Source: Bacteroidales bacterium
GTDB taxonomy: Bacteria > Bacteroidota > Bacteroidia > Bacteroidales > UBA932
Direction of reading: 5' to 3'
NCBI GenBank assembly: GCA_017477335.1
Contig: JAFUVY010000021.1
Span: 1-64,000 of the forward strand
Length of the DNA stretch: 64,000 nucleotides
Shown in pieces: positions 54,487 through 64,000 of the stretch (its first letter is position 1; every line of letters starts with the position of its first letter). The position numbers were made by a program, and so were the translations under genes. The notes below the pieces were generated by a model that had not been told where the DNA came from, did no database searches, and saw only the letters and a program-made list of their open reading frames with translations.

Positions 54487-55761
54487 TTACTGTTCGTCCT
54501 CAAATTCTTCGTTCAGGATGCGCAGGACTTCCTCTACGGTCTCGTCCTCAAGGTCTGCCCTGGAGGCTATATCGGCCGGGGAAAGCGCCATGACGCTGCG
54601 GGCGGTGTCGCAGCCGATGGACTGCAGGCGCTCGATGACCCAAGGGTCAATCACGTCGGTGAATTCGCTCAGGAGAACGTCCTCTTCCGTATCGGAATCC
54701 TTGGGCATTTCCCTCCACACTTCAATCTCGCGGCCAACCAGCATGCCTGCCAGTTTGATGTTCACGCCGCCCTTGCCGATACCCTTCTTGACTTCTTCGG
54801 CCTGCATGAATACCTTGATTTTCTCGTCTTCGGAGTTGCCGAGCTCTATCCTGGAAACGTGTGCGGGGTTCAGTGCCCTCTGAATCATGAGCTGAGGGTT
54901 GGAGCTCCACTGGATCACGTCTATGTTCTCATTGCGGAGTTCGCGTACGATGCCCATAATCCTGGATCCCTTTACGCCGATGCAGGCGCCGATGGGGTCA
55001 ATCCTGTCGTCGTAGGACTCCACCGCCACCTTTGCACGTTCGCCGGGTACGCGGACCACCTTCTTGACGGTGATAAGGCCGTCGTATATCTCGGGAACTT
55101 CCATCTCGAAGAGTTTCTCCAGGAAAGAATCCGTGGTACGGGAAAGGACAATGTATGGAGTGGTCTGGTTCTTCATTTCCACGCTCTTTATGATAGCGCG
55201 TACGGAGTCGCTCTTCTTGAACCTTTCGCCGGGAATCTGCTCGCTCTTGGGCATGCGGAGTTCGTTTCCGTCCTCGTCCAGGATCAGGACCTCGTTTTTC
55301 CAGGTCTGGTAAACCTCGCCGGTGAAAATCTGGCCCACCTTCTCGGAGTACTTTTTGAATACGTTGGCCTTCTCTATGTCCATGATACGGCCCTGAAGGT
55401 TCTGGCGGATGTTCAGGATGCCCCTGCGGCCGAAGGATGCCAGGGAGAGTTTGCGGGTGAAGGTGTCGCCGATTTCGTAGTCGTCGTCACCGGTTTCCTC
55501 TGCGATCTCCTCCACGGTTATCTGGGACACGGGGTCTTCCACTTCTTCCACCACCTCAAAGTTCTGGTAGATTTCGCAGTCTCCCTTGTCCACGTTGATG
55601 ATAACGTCAAAGTTGTCCGCAGTGCCGTAAGTCTTTGCGAGCTGTGTCAGGAACACGTCCTTGAGAACACCCAGCATGACCGGACGGTCGATGCTTTTCT
55701 CTTCCTTGAAATCCTTGAATGCGTCAATCAGAGTGATTTCCTTGTCTTTGTCTTTTGCCAT
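54487..55761 (-). CDS. nusA: Transcription termination/antitermination factor NusA
   Basis: Binds RNA polymerase and RNA hairpins, promoting pausing and termination. It has 424 residues. The N-terminal polymerase-binding domain (1-130) is followed by an S1 region near 145-205, then KH domains with DPIGACIGVKGSRIMGIVREL (quoted in part) and GKGGVNIKLAGMLVG, and an acidic C-terminus. It lies in the classic rimP-nusA-infB order. A terminator-shaped hairpin in the operon leader makes self-regulation by NusA plausible. Confidence 0.96.
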   Translation of the reverse strand: MAKDKDKEITLIDAFKDFKEEKSIDRPVMLGVLKDVFLTQLAKTYGTADNFDVIINVDKGDCEIYQNFEVVEEVEDPVSQITVEEIAEETGDDDYEIGDTFTRKLSLASFGRRGILNIRQNLQGRIMDIEKANVFKKYSEKVGQIFTGEVYQTWKNEVLILDEDGNELRMPKSEQIPGERFKKSDSVRAIIKSVEMKNQTTPYIVLSRTTDSFLEKLFEMEVPEIYDGLITVKKVVRVPGERAKVAVESYDDRIDPIGACIGVKGSRIMGIVRELRNENIDVIQWSSNPQLMIQRALNPAHVSRIELGNSEDEKIKVFMQAEEVKKGIGKGGVNIKLAGMLVGREIEVWREMPKDSDTEEDVLLSEFTDVIDPWVIERLQSIGCDTARSVMALSPADIASRADLEDETVEEVLRILNEEFEDEQ

Positions 55762-55795
55762 TTTGATATTTTTGTTTGTATTATTATTCTGTCCG

Positions 55796-56269
55796 TTACA
55801 GCCCCTTGACGTCTATATAAGGGGTTACTGAATTGATCTGCGCCAGGGGGAAGGTTTCCTCATGCTCCACCTTTACCTTTTTCCTTGAGCCTTCGGGAAC
55901 TTCCAGGGCGGTGTAGGCCAGGGTGATGTCCTGCTCCGTTGCGGCGGTGAGCCTGGCAACCAGCCTCCTTCCTCCGCGGAACTTTACATCTACATTGCTG
56001 CCGATGGCCTTGAGATACTGCCTGAGCACCTTGAACGGCCTGTCAAGCCCGGCCGACGAAACCGTGAGGGAATAATCCTCCTCGTCCTGATTGAACGTCT
56101 CGTGTACCTTGCGGTCCACTGCCGCGCAGTGGTCCCAGTCAATCTCTCCCTCCTCCTTTTCCAGAACTATCTCAATGTCATTGTCCTGGCTCAGCGTAAT
56201 ATCCACTATGAAGCATCCCATCTGGTCCACCATGCCCTGAACGGCCTGACGTATCTGTTCTTTGTCCAT
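55796..56269 (-). CDS. rimP: Ribosome maturation factor RimP
   Basis: Assists 30S assembly. It has 157 residues. GCFIVDITLSQDNDIEIVLE (in part), DRPFKVLRQY and the C-terminal Sm-like barrel with RRLVARLTA match the family. The ATG at 56269 begins MDKEQIRQAV and is preferred: the in-frame ATG at 56338 lies upstream of the promoter box, and the reading frame between would cross the leader hairpin. It is the first gene of the minus-strand translation operon. Confidence 0.92.
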   Translation of the reverse strand: MDKEQIRQAVQGMVDQMGCFIVDITLSQDNDIEIVLEKEEGEIDWDHCAAVDRKVHETFNQDEEDYSLTVSSAGLDRPFKVLRQYLKAIGSNVDVKFRGGRRLVARLTAATEQDITLAYTALEVPEGSRKKVKVEHEETFPLAQINSVTPYIDVKGL

Positions 56270-56282
56270 ATCCGTATAGTCT

Positions 56283-56314
56283 AAAAAAAAGATAGGGGAC
56301 CGTCGTCCTCTATC
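56283..56314 (-). terminator. Terminator-shaped hairpin in the rimP-nusA-infB leader
   Basis: On the minus strand GATAGAGGAC pairs with GTCCCCTATC (one mismatch) across a GACG loop, followed by eight T. It lies between the promoter box at 56327-56334 and the rimP ATG at 56269, so all transcripts from that promoter carry it. This is the layout of a transcription attenuator. Confidence 0.75.
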
Positions 56315-56326
56315 TCGTTCACACTG

Positions 56327-56334
56327 CAAATATA
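56327..56334 (-). promoter_or_regulatory. -7 promoter box for rimP-nusA-infB
   Basis: TATATTTG on the minus strand, 57 bases before the rimP ATG and 24 bases beyond the 3' end of tRNA-Asn. Confidence 0.65.
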
Positions 56335-56358
56335 GCAATTATTTTTTAAATAAAGAAG

Positions 56359-56432
56359 CTCCCCAGCTAGGACTTGAACCTAGGACCCCCTGATTAACAG
56401 TCAGGTGCTCTAACCAACTGAGCTACTGAGGA
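56359..56432 (-). tRNA. tRNA-Asn (anticodon GTT)
   Basis: 74 bases. On the minus strand the acceptor arm TCCTCAG pairs with CTGGGGA (one G-U). The D arm is AGCTCAGTTGGTTAGAGC, the anticodon loop CTGTTAA carries GTT, and the T loop is TTCAAGT. The discriminator is G and CCA is not encoded. It has its own promoter box and lies just upstream of rimP on the same strand. Confidence 0.96.
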
Positions 56433-56450
56433 ATTTTCCTTTCGGGATTG

Positions 56451-56458
56451 CAAAGGTA
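56451..56458 (-). promoter_or_regulatory. -7 promoter box for tRNA-Asn
   Basis: TACCTTTG on the minus strand, 18 bases upstream of the mature tRNA 5' end. Confidence 0.6.
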
Positions 56459-56528
56459 CTATCTTTTTTTGAATCTGCAAACTTTTTTTTGATTTTTTGC
56501 ACTCAAAGGTTTAAACGAGAAAAAATAG

Positions 56529-56536
56529 TATCTTTG
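56529..56536 (+). promoter_or_regulatory. -7 promoter box for the HU-CCDC81 gene
   Basis: TATCTTTG, exact TAnnTTTG match, 23 bases before the ATG at 56560 and downstream of a T-rich stretch. Confidence 0.7.
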
Positions 56537-56559
56537 CAAACTGTAACAGTACAAGACTC

Positions 56560-57279
56560 ATGGATATCGACCTTCTGGCAAAAATGATTAAGGAAGTGAT
56601 GCTGCAAAACGACAGCGTCACGCTTCCGGGTGTGGGAAGTTTCGTTGCAGAACTTGTCCCGGCATCATTCTCTGACAAAGGTTATACCCTGAATCCCCCT
56701 TACAGGAGGCTCTATTTCATTCCCCGCCAGGGAGAAGACAAGCTGCTGGCGGCTTTGTACGCATCCTCAAACGGTGTTTCAGAGCAGGATGCAGAACAGA
56801 TCATCACGGATTTCCTCCATGAAATGAAGGAGATGCTCCTCTCCCGCAGGGTAATGGTTTTCCCCGGCCTCGGCCGTCTTCGCGCCACCAGGGAGAATCA
56901 TATCTTTTTTGTGGCCGATGAGGACCTGGACATCTACCCCGCCGGATATGGCCTTGAGCCCATCTCGCTCAAAACCCATGTAGAAACAGAAGCACAGGTG
57001 GAAGCCGCCGTTGCATCCCTTGCAAAGGCCATGGAAGAAGTTCCGGAGGAACCTGAGCCGGTGGAACCAGAACCGATGGAACCGGAACCCGAACCGGTGG
57101 CAACTGAACCGGAACGCCGGAAATTCCGCATCCCCAGTATGCTCTGGAAGGTGCTTCTGGGAGTCCTTGCGGTGGCTGCGGCACTGCTTATTGCACTTGC
57201 CGTAGCCGGGCGAGTCGCTCCCGAGTGGATAGACTATTACCTTTACTCTCCGGAAGAGCTGGAGATAATTTACGAGTGA
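56560..57279 (+). CDS. HU-CCDC81-type domain membrane protein
   Basis: A 239-residue protein with two tandem HU-like domains of the bacterial CCDC81 type (about 1-60 with VTLPGVGSFVAEL, and about 70-130 with VMVFPGLGRLRATRENHI). A Glu-Pro-rich linker (about 158-185) follows, then one membrane span (about 192-218) and a short C-terminal tail. Relatives in Bacteroidota usually carry a C-terminal SPOR domain after the membrane segment; none is present here. The HU-like part should face the cytoplasm, so the protein could tether DNA or another ligand to the inner membrane. Its stop overlaps the thioesterase start by one base. Confidence 0.82.
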   Translation: MDIDLLAKMIKEVMLQNDSVTLPGVGSFVAELVPASFSDKGYTLNPPYRRLYFIPRQGEDKLLAALYASSNGVSEQDAEQIITDFLHEMKEMLLSRRVMVFPGLGRLRATRENHIFFVADEDLDIYPAGYGLEPISLKTHVETEAQVEAAVASLAKAMEEVPEEPEPVEPEPMEPEPEPVATEPERRKFRIPSMLWKVLLGVLAVAAALLIALAVAGRVAPEWIDYYLYSPEELEIIYE

Positions 57280-58019
57280 TGTCAGTAGTAAAGGAAGGAT
57301 ACAAATTCAGGCAGGACATTCAGATTCCCTGCTATCAGACGGACGGGGCAACCCTCCTCAGACCATCGGCCTTTATGGACCTTGCCCAGGAAATTGCGTA
57401 TTGGGCGGCCCAGGCCCTGGGCTTCGGCTACGACACCCTGCACGTGCATCATACCGCCTGGGTGCTCACCCGCATGCATGTCCATTTTGAAAACTACCCC
57501 GCATGGAGGGACAACGTGACCCTTTTCACCTGGCACAAGGGCGGCAGCGGACTATATTATATAAGGGATTTCGATTTGGTGTCGGCCCAAGGCACCCCGC
57601 TTGTCTCCTGCACCAGCTCATGGGTGGTTATCAACGAGAATACCCGCCGCCTTGTCCGTCCGGAGGATCTTTCCCACCTTCTGGGCGTGGATTACGAGGT
57701 TGACGATGCCATTCCCGCTCCGGCACCCAAACTCACCTTCCCCGCCGGGGCCGATTCCGTCCTTGCCGCCGTTCACGTGGTTACGGATTCGGACACGGAC
57801 ATAGTGGGACACACCAACAATGCCAAATATGTAGTATGGGCGCTGGACTGCCTCCCTCAGGGTGAGTCCCGCCGCCCCAAAGATGTGTATATAAATTTTA
57901 ACAAGGAGACAACCCTTGGAGACAAAGTGGAGCTCTACCTCGCCTGTCAGGAGAATGAAAGAACGGTTGAAGGCCGCGTTGACGGAAGGGTTTGTTTTAT
58001 AGTAAAATTGGTTTTCTAG
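57279..58019 (+). CDS. Acyl-ACP thioesterase
   Basis: Releases free fatty acids from acyl carrier protein. The 246-residue double hot-dog protein resembles the FatA/FatB-like bacterial family: IPCYQTDGATLLRPSAFMDLAQE (in part), HHTAWVLTRMHVHFENYP (in part), and the distal DIVGHTNNAKYVVWALD, where Asn/His residues of the active site lie. The start at 57279 overlaps the previous stop (TGATG); an in-frame upstream ATG lies within the HU gene. It complements the fab genes at 38.7-41.4 kb. Confidence 0.88.
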   Translation: MSVVKEGYKFRQDIQIPCYQTDGATLLRPSAFMDLAQEIAYWAAQALGFGYDTLHVHHTAWVLTRMHVHFENYPAWRDNVTLFTWHKGGSGLYYIRDFDLVSAQGTPLVSCTSSWVVINENTRRLVRPEDLSHLLGVDYEVDDAIPAPAPKLTFPAGADSVLAAVHVVTDSDTDIVGHTNNAKYVVWALDCLPQGESRRPKDVYINFNKETTLGDKVELYLACQENERTVEGRVDGRVCFIVKLVF

Positions 58020-58022
58020 AAG

Positions 58023-59708
58023 ATGAGAGATTTGTTTTACGGAACCGGTGTCGCCCACAGCATCATGCTGGTGGCTCTTGTGATAGGAGTGGGGCTTTAT
58101 CTGGGCCGGTTCAAGTTCAAGGGCATTTCCCTTGGATCTACCTGGATTTTGTTTTTTGGCATTCTCATGGGCCATCTGGGCTTCAGGGCCAATGCCGATA
58201 TCCTTAACTTCGTAAAGGAGTTCGGACTCATTCTGTTCGTGTTCTCCATAGGCCTTCAGGTGGGCCCCGGCTTTTTCCATTCCTTCCGCAGCGGCGGTGT
58301 AAAGATGAACCTGCTGGCGGTTATGAATATTCTGCTTGCCGTGGGCGTGACTTATGCAATTTCCGCAATCACCGGCGAGGATCTCAGAACCATGGTGGGG
58401 GTCATGTCCGGTGCCGTTACCAACACCCCCGGACTTGGCGCCGCGCAGCAGACCCTGGTGGACGTGTCAGTGGCGGCCGGGATGGATGCGGCTTCGGCAG
58501 GGGCTTCGGCGGCCTCTTTGGCATCGGCCTACGCTGTGGCGTATCCAATTGGCGTACTGGGCGTTATCCTGGTGATTCTGCTTTGGAAGGCGGTTCTCCG
58601 TATAGACCATAACAAGGAAAAGGATGCACTCAAAGCCGCAGAGGAAAGCTCTGACAACGCCCGCCGCATGCACGTGGCGGTGGAGAATCCGGCCATCTTC
58701 GGCAAAAAGCTTTTCGATGTGATAAAGGGCTTTAACGAGAGCGATTTTGTGGTTTCCCGCGTCATGCACGGCGACCAGATTTCCATCCCTGACGAGAATA
58801 CCGTCCTGGAGGAGGGAGACCGCGTGCTGCTTGTAACTTCGCAGAGCCATGTGGACACCCTTCGTATCCTCTTTGGAGAGGAAGTTCCCATGCACCAGAA
58901 AGACTGGTTGGAGAAGGACCATCACATAGTCACCCGCCGCATTGTGATTACAAATTCCAAACTCACTGGTAAAACGTTGAGGCAGATGCACATACGCTCT
59001 GCGTACCAGGTGTCCGTGACTCGCGTGATAAGGGCCGGTGTGGAACTGGTTGCAAGTCCGGATCTCTACGTCCAGATGGGTGACGGCCTCATGTGCGTAG
59101 GTACGGAAAAGAGCATAAACCACCTCGCTTCTCTGGTGGGCAACTCCAACGATACACTCAACAAACCCAATCTGGTTCCTATTTTCATAGGTATAGTGGT
59201 GGGTATCATCTTTGGCTCCATTCCCATTCATTTCCCCGGCATTCCGCAGGCCATCAAGCTTGGTCTTGCCGGAGGACCGCTCATCATCGCCATCCTGCTG
59301 GGCCACTTCGGGCCCAAGTACCGCATAACCACCTACGTCACCACAAGTGCCAACCTGATGCTCAGGGAAATTGGCATATCGCTGTTCCTTGCGGCCGTAG
59401 GTATCGGCGCCGGTGCTAATTTCTGGAGCAGCATAGTGGGCGGCGGTTACTGGTGGATCCTTTATGGCGCACTTATCACGATAGTGCCCCTGTGCCTGAC
59501 CTTTGTCATCTCCAGGCTTGCGTTCAAGCTCAACTTCTACCAGATCCTGGGCCTTATAAGCGGTTCCTGCACCAATCCCCCGGTACTGGCTTTTGCCCAG
59601 GGTATGTACGGCAGTGAATACACCTCCGTGAACTACGCTACGGTATATCCGCTTTCCATGTTCATGAGGGTACTTGTGGCCCAGGTTCTTGTCCTGATGG
59701 CCCTGTAG
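58023..59708 (+). CDS. AspT/YidE-family transporter with two RCK_C domains
   Basis: A 561-residue protein: about five membrane spans (1-185, including GLQVGPGFFHSFR and SGAVTNTPGLGAAQQTL), two cytosolic TrkA-C/RCK_C domains (about 205-375), then five or six more spans (385-561) with a second copy of the signature (SGSCTNPPVLAFAQG). This split layout is that of the aspartate:alanine exchanger family. The substrate of YidE-like members is unknown; the RCK_C domains suggest ligand control, possibly by c-di-AMP, whose synthase is encoded at 12.3 kb, but that link is only inference. Confidence 0.9.
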   Translation: MRDLFYGTGVAHSIMLVALVIGVGLYLGRFKFKGISLGSTWILFFGILMGHLGFRANADILNFVKEFGLILFVFSIGLQVGPGFFHSFRSGGVKMNLLAVMNILLAVGVTYAISAITGEDLRTMVGVMSGAVTNTPGLGAAQQTLVDVSVAAGMDAASAGASAASLASAYAVAYPIGVLGVILVILLWKAVLRIDHNKEKDALKAAEESSDNARRMHVAVENPAIFGKKLFDVIKGFNESDFVVSRVMHGDQISIPDENTVLEEGDRVLLVTSQSHVDTLRILFGEEVPMHQKDWLEKDHHIVTRRIVITNSKLTGKTLRQMHIRSAYQVSVTRVIRAGVELVASPDLYVQMGDGLMCVGTEKSINHLASLVGNSNDTLNKPNLVPIFIGIVVGIIFGSIPIHFPGIPQAIKLGLAGGPLIIAILLGHFGPKYRITTYVTTSANLMLREIGISLFLAAVGIGAGANFWSSIVGGGYWWILYGALITIVPLCLTFVISRLAFKLNFYQILGLISGSCTNPPVLAFAQGMYGSEYTSVNYATVYPLSMFMRVLVAQVLVLMAL

Positions 59709-59711
59709 CCT

Positions 59712-60302
59712 ATGACAGAACTGGTTTATCCGTCTTCCCCCGCTCCCGTTTACCCGCGTCCAAGTGCTGGGAATCCCGGTGTACGCCGCCGTTTTTCCGG
59801 AGAGATGCTCCCTCTGGTTACCCCCGACGGGCAGGTGTACGGCCAGGCTTCCCGTGAGTGGATCCATGGCCGGGCAGATGTCCTCCATCCCGTGGTACAC
59901 CTCTATCTGTTGGACCGTTACCGCAGGTTCTACCTCCAGCGCCGTTCCATGACCAAGTCTCTTTATCCGGGTCTTTGGGATACTTCCGTTGGCGGGCACG
60001 TGACATACGGCGAGGGCCTTGTTGAAGCCCTTTTCCGCGAGGCTTCGGAGGAGCTTGGCCTCTCCGCCTTCAATCCCATCCTCATGGGCAGCTATATAAA
60101 TGAAGTGGAGTCGGAGAAGGAGTATTCCGTGGTTTACGCCGTGATCGGCCACCCGGAACTTCATCCGGACGGGCAGGAAGTTTCAGAAGGCCGATGGTGG
60201 ACTTTTCCGGAGATAGAAGCCTCCCTGGGAAGCAATGTTTTTACCCCTTCGTTCGAGAGGGAGTTCTCCCAACTTAAGGACAAGTTGCTGGCCCTGCTTT
60301 AG
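59712..60302 (+). CDS. Nudix hydrolase
   Basis: A 196-residue protein with an intact Nudix box (Gly-x5-Glu-x7-Arg-Glu-x-x-Glu-Glu-x-Gly) spanning GHVTYGEG to REASEELGL. N-terminal GEMLPLVTPDGQVYGQASRE (in part) and the LHPVVHLYLLD strand resemble the IPP isomerase-like/YfcD group. It lies three bases behind the transporter. The substrate is not predictable from the sequence. Confidence 0.88.
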   Translation: MTELVYPSSPAPVYPRPSAGNPGVRRRFSGEMLPLVTPDGQVYGQASREWIHGRADVLHPVVHLYLLDRYRRFYLQRRSMTKSLYPGLWDTSVGGHVTYGEGLVEALFREASEELGLSAFNPILMGSYINEVESEKEYSVVYAVIGHPELHPDGQEVSEGRWWTFPEIEASLGSNVFTPSFEREFSQLKDKLLALL

Positions 60303-60330
60303 CGCGTTTTGCAGGGATGCGTTTTTTTGT

Positions 60331-60338
60331 TACCTTTG
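60331..60338 (+). promoter_or_regulatory. -7 promoter box for the PCMD lipoprotein and possibly atpD
   Basis: TACCTTTG fits TAnnTTTG and lies 22 bases before the ATG at 60361. atpD starts only two bases after that gene ends, so the ATP synthase genes may be read from here. Confidence 0.6.
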
Positions 60339-60360
60339 CGAGTTATATAACTGATACTAA

Positions 60361-62848
<2,488 letters not shown>

Positions 62849-62849
<1 letters not shown>

Positions 62850-63094
62850 TGGACAGGATGCACCTTCATATCCTTACCCCGGAGGGCAGCGTTACCGACA
62901 TGCTGGTCTCGCTTGTGACCCTTCCGGGCGAGGCCGGTCCCTTCACCGTACTGGAGAACCACGCCGCCATAGTCACCTCCCTTGTGGAAGGTGACGTAAG
63001 GTATATGGCCGAAGGTGCTGAGCTTCGCATCCATGTCCGCGAAGGCTTTGCCGAGGTCTCCGACAACAATATCACCGTCTGTGCCAGGATATGA
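62849..63094 (+). CDS. atpC: ATP synthase F1 subunit epsilon, short form
   Basis: An 81-residue protein corresponding to the N-terminal beta-sandwich of epsilon (MHLHILTPEG, LPGEAGPFTVLENHAAIVTSL in part). The C-terminal helical domain that inhibits the enzyme in many bacteria is absent; this short form is usual in the phylum. An internal ATG three codons in is an alternative start. It overlaps atpB by ATGA. Confidence 0.93.
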
Positions 63095-64000
63095 TAGCAA
63101 AGCTTGTCATATCCTTGATGCTTTTTGCATTTTCTTCCGGAGGGGATACTGTTTCCGTAGCATTTGCCCGTACAGGGTCGCGTAGCGACGCGGAGGAAAC
63201 AGTATCCTCCCGGGAGGAGAGTGATATAGACATTGCGGAGATTATCTTCGAGCATATAGGCGACGACTACCAGTGGCACATAACGGAGTGGAAGGGGAAG
63301 CACATTGCAATCCCGTTGCCGGTGATAGTGAGGGATTCCGAGGGGTGGAAAGTGTTCTCTTCCGAGAAGATAATCCACGGTGAAACCTACCGGGGGCTCA
63401 AGATAGATCCGGAAAAGGGAAAAATAGTGGAGGCCTCTTCCCTGAGGCGTCCCCTGGACCTTTCCATTACCAAAAACGTCCTTGCCCTCATGTTCTCCTC
63501 CCTTCTGTTGCTTGTGGTGGTGCTCCTTACCGCCCGTTGGTACCGTAGGCACGACGTCCTTCGTGAGGCCCCTACGGGAATTGCCAGGCTCATGGAGCCG
63601 CTCTTTGCAATGGTCAACGACATGGCGCGGGAGAATATCGGCAGGGAGGACTATCGGCGTTATACCCCTTTCCTTTGCATGGTGTTTTTCTGGATACTTT
63701 TTAACAACTATCTTGGCATCATGCCTTTCTTCCCGGGAGGGGCAAACCTCACCGGAAACATTGCAATTACCATGGTGCTGGCGCTCTGCACCTTCTTTAC
63801 GGTGAACCTTACCGGCACCAAACACTACTACAGGGAGATGTTCAACAACCCTGACGTCCCCCTGTTCCTGAAACCCATCATGCCGGTGATAGAGGTTTTC
63901 AGCGCCATCATGAAACCCATTTCACTCACCGTCCGTCTGTTTGCCAACATGCTGGCCGGCCACATCATGATACTGTGCATGGTGTGCATCATCTTTGTGA
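63091..64000 (+). CDS. atpB: ATP synthase F0 subunit a (partial, runs off window)
   Basis: The reading frame is open for 303 codons to the window end. An N-terminal hydrophobic leader (1-15) is followed by an extracytoplasmic extension (IIFEHIGDDYQWHITEW), typical of Bacteroidota subunit a. The membrane core contains NNYLGIMPFFPGG and VRLFANMLAGHI, which carries the essential arginine facing the c-ring. Codons about 16-41 lie within an inverted repeat (63137-63213) and encode a low-complexity polar stretch. Subunit a forms the proton half-channels with the c-ring. Confidence 0.93.
   Translation, partial: MIAKLVISLMLFAFSSGGDTVSVAFARTGSRSDAEETVSSREESDIDIAEIIFEHIGDDYQWHITEWKGKHIAIPLPVIVRDSEGWKVFSSEKIIHGETYRGLKIDPEKGKIVEASSLRRPLDLSITKNVLALMFSSLLLLVVVLLTARWYRRHDVLREAPTGIARLMEPLFAMVNDMARENIGREDYRRYTPFLCMVFFWILFNNYLGIMPFFPGGANLTGNIAITMVLALCTFFTVNLTGTKHYYREMFNNPDVPLFLKPIMPVIEVFSAIMKPISLTVRLFANMLAGHIMILCMVCIIFV
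63137..63213. repeat. Inverted repeat within the atpB reading frame
   Basis: GGATACTGTTTCC at about 63144-63156 recurs inverted as GGAAACAGTATCC at about 63195-63207. CCGG flanks and two mismatches extend the arms to about 20 bases. The loop holds a further hairpin, GTCGC-GTA-GCGAC. The frame stays open through the element. Confidence 0.8.

Noticed and set aside
58467..60164. Long minus-strand frame opposite the AspT-like transporter and the Nudix gene
   Set aside because: It crosses two confirmed genes and has a His-rich composition typical of antisense translation.

Overview
This window reads as a stretch of a Bacteroidales (phylum Bacteroidota) chromosome. The evidence is a SusC/SusD pair with BACON-domain lipoproteins, promoters of the TAnnTTTG type, an ATP synthase cluster that begins atpD-atpC-atpB, HU-CCDC81 and PCMD domain proteins, and a BT_3928-like/folP pair. 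The DNA is GC-rich for a Bacteroides, so a Rikenellaceae- or Cryptobacteroides-like lineage is more likely than Bacteroides itself; that is inference. Coding density is very high. Many neighbours overlap by 1-11 bases, often as ATGA, which suggests translational coupling.

Layout. 1-344: a structured, unassigned stretch and a palindromic repeat. 345-2265 (-): dapF and a class I/II aminotransferase. 2320-12213 (+): murA, a guaB without CBS domains, guaA, an adenosine deaminase-like gene, then the coupled block asd, M20 deacylase, dapB and fused aspartokinase/homoserine dehydrogenase. 12277-16773 (+): cdaA, mutS2, yraN and a reduced mannose-1-phosphate guanylyltransferase-like gene. 16770-30139 (+): an uptake locus with metallophosphoesterase lipoprotein, SusC, SusD, two surface lipoproteins, a second copy of the repeat, and a second metallophosphoesterase. 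30246-34140 (+): an isolated fragment of the S10 ribosomal operon (L3, L4, L23, L2, S19, L22, S3) closed by a strong terminator. 34245-38762 (+): glycerophosphodiesterase, PfkB kinase, three small or membrane proteins, and aroE. 38728-43628 (-): nucleotidyltransferase, CPBP protease, DUF4293 protein, fabK, fabF, fabZ. 43689-43994 (+): an FtsB-like protein. 43952-56432 (-): tRNA-Asn, rimP, nusA, infB, three tandem CotH-family lipoproteins, tmk, a DoxX/BT_3928-like protein and folP. 56560-64000 (+): an HU-CCDC81 membrane protein, acyl-ACP thioesterase, AspT/YidE-type transporter, Nudix hydrolase, PCMD lipoprotein, then atpD, atpC and the start of atpB.

How the parts fit. The first 12 kb is largely purine and aspartate-family amino acid synthesis (GMP from IMP; lysine/DAP and threonine/methionine precursors) plus peptidoglycan precursor supply. 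The 16.8-30 kb locus looks like a self-contained outer-membrane uptake system in which two extracytoplasmic phosphoesterases bracket the SusCD pump. This suggests a phosphorylated substrate and is the best candidate here for an undescribed system. The minus-strand translation operon carries three CotH-like lipoproteins between infB and tmk. Regulatory architecture is unusually legible: a leader terminator before rimP-nusA-infB, a terminator overlapping the L3 promoter, an antisense terminator inside aroE, a palindromic divergent promoter, and a 20-bp-arm inverted repeat inside the atpB reading frame. No transposase, integrase, phage gene or CRISPR array was seen.
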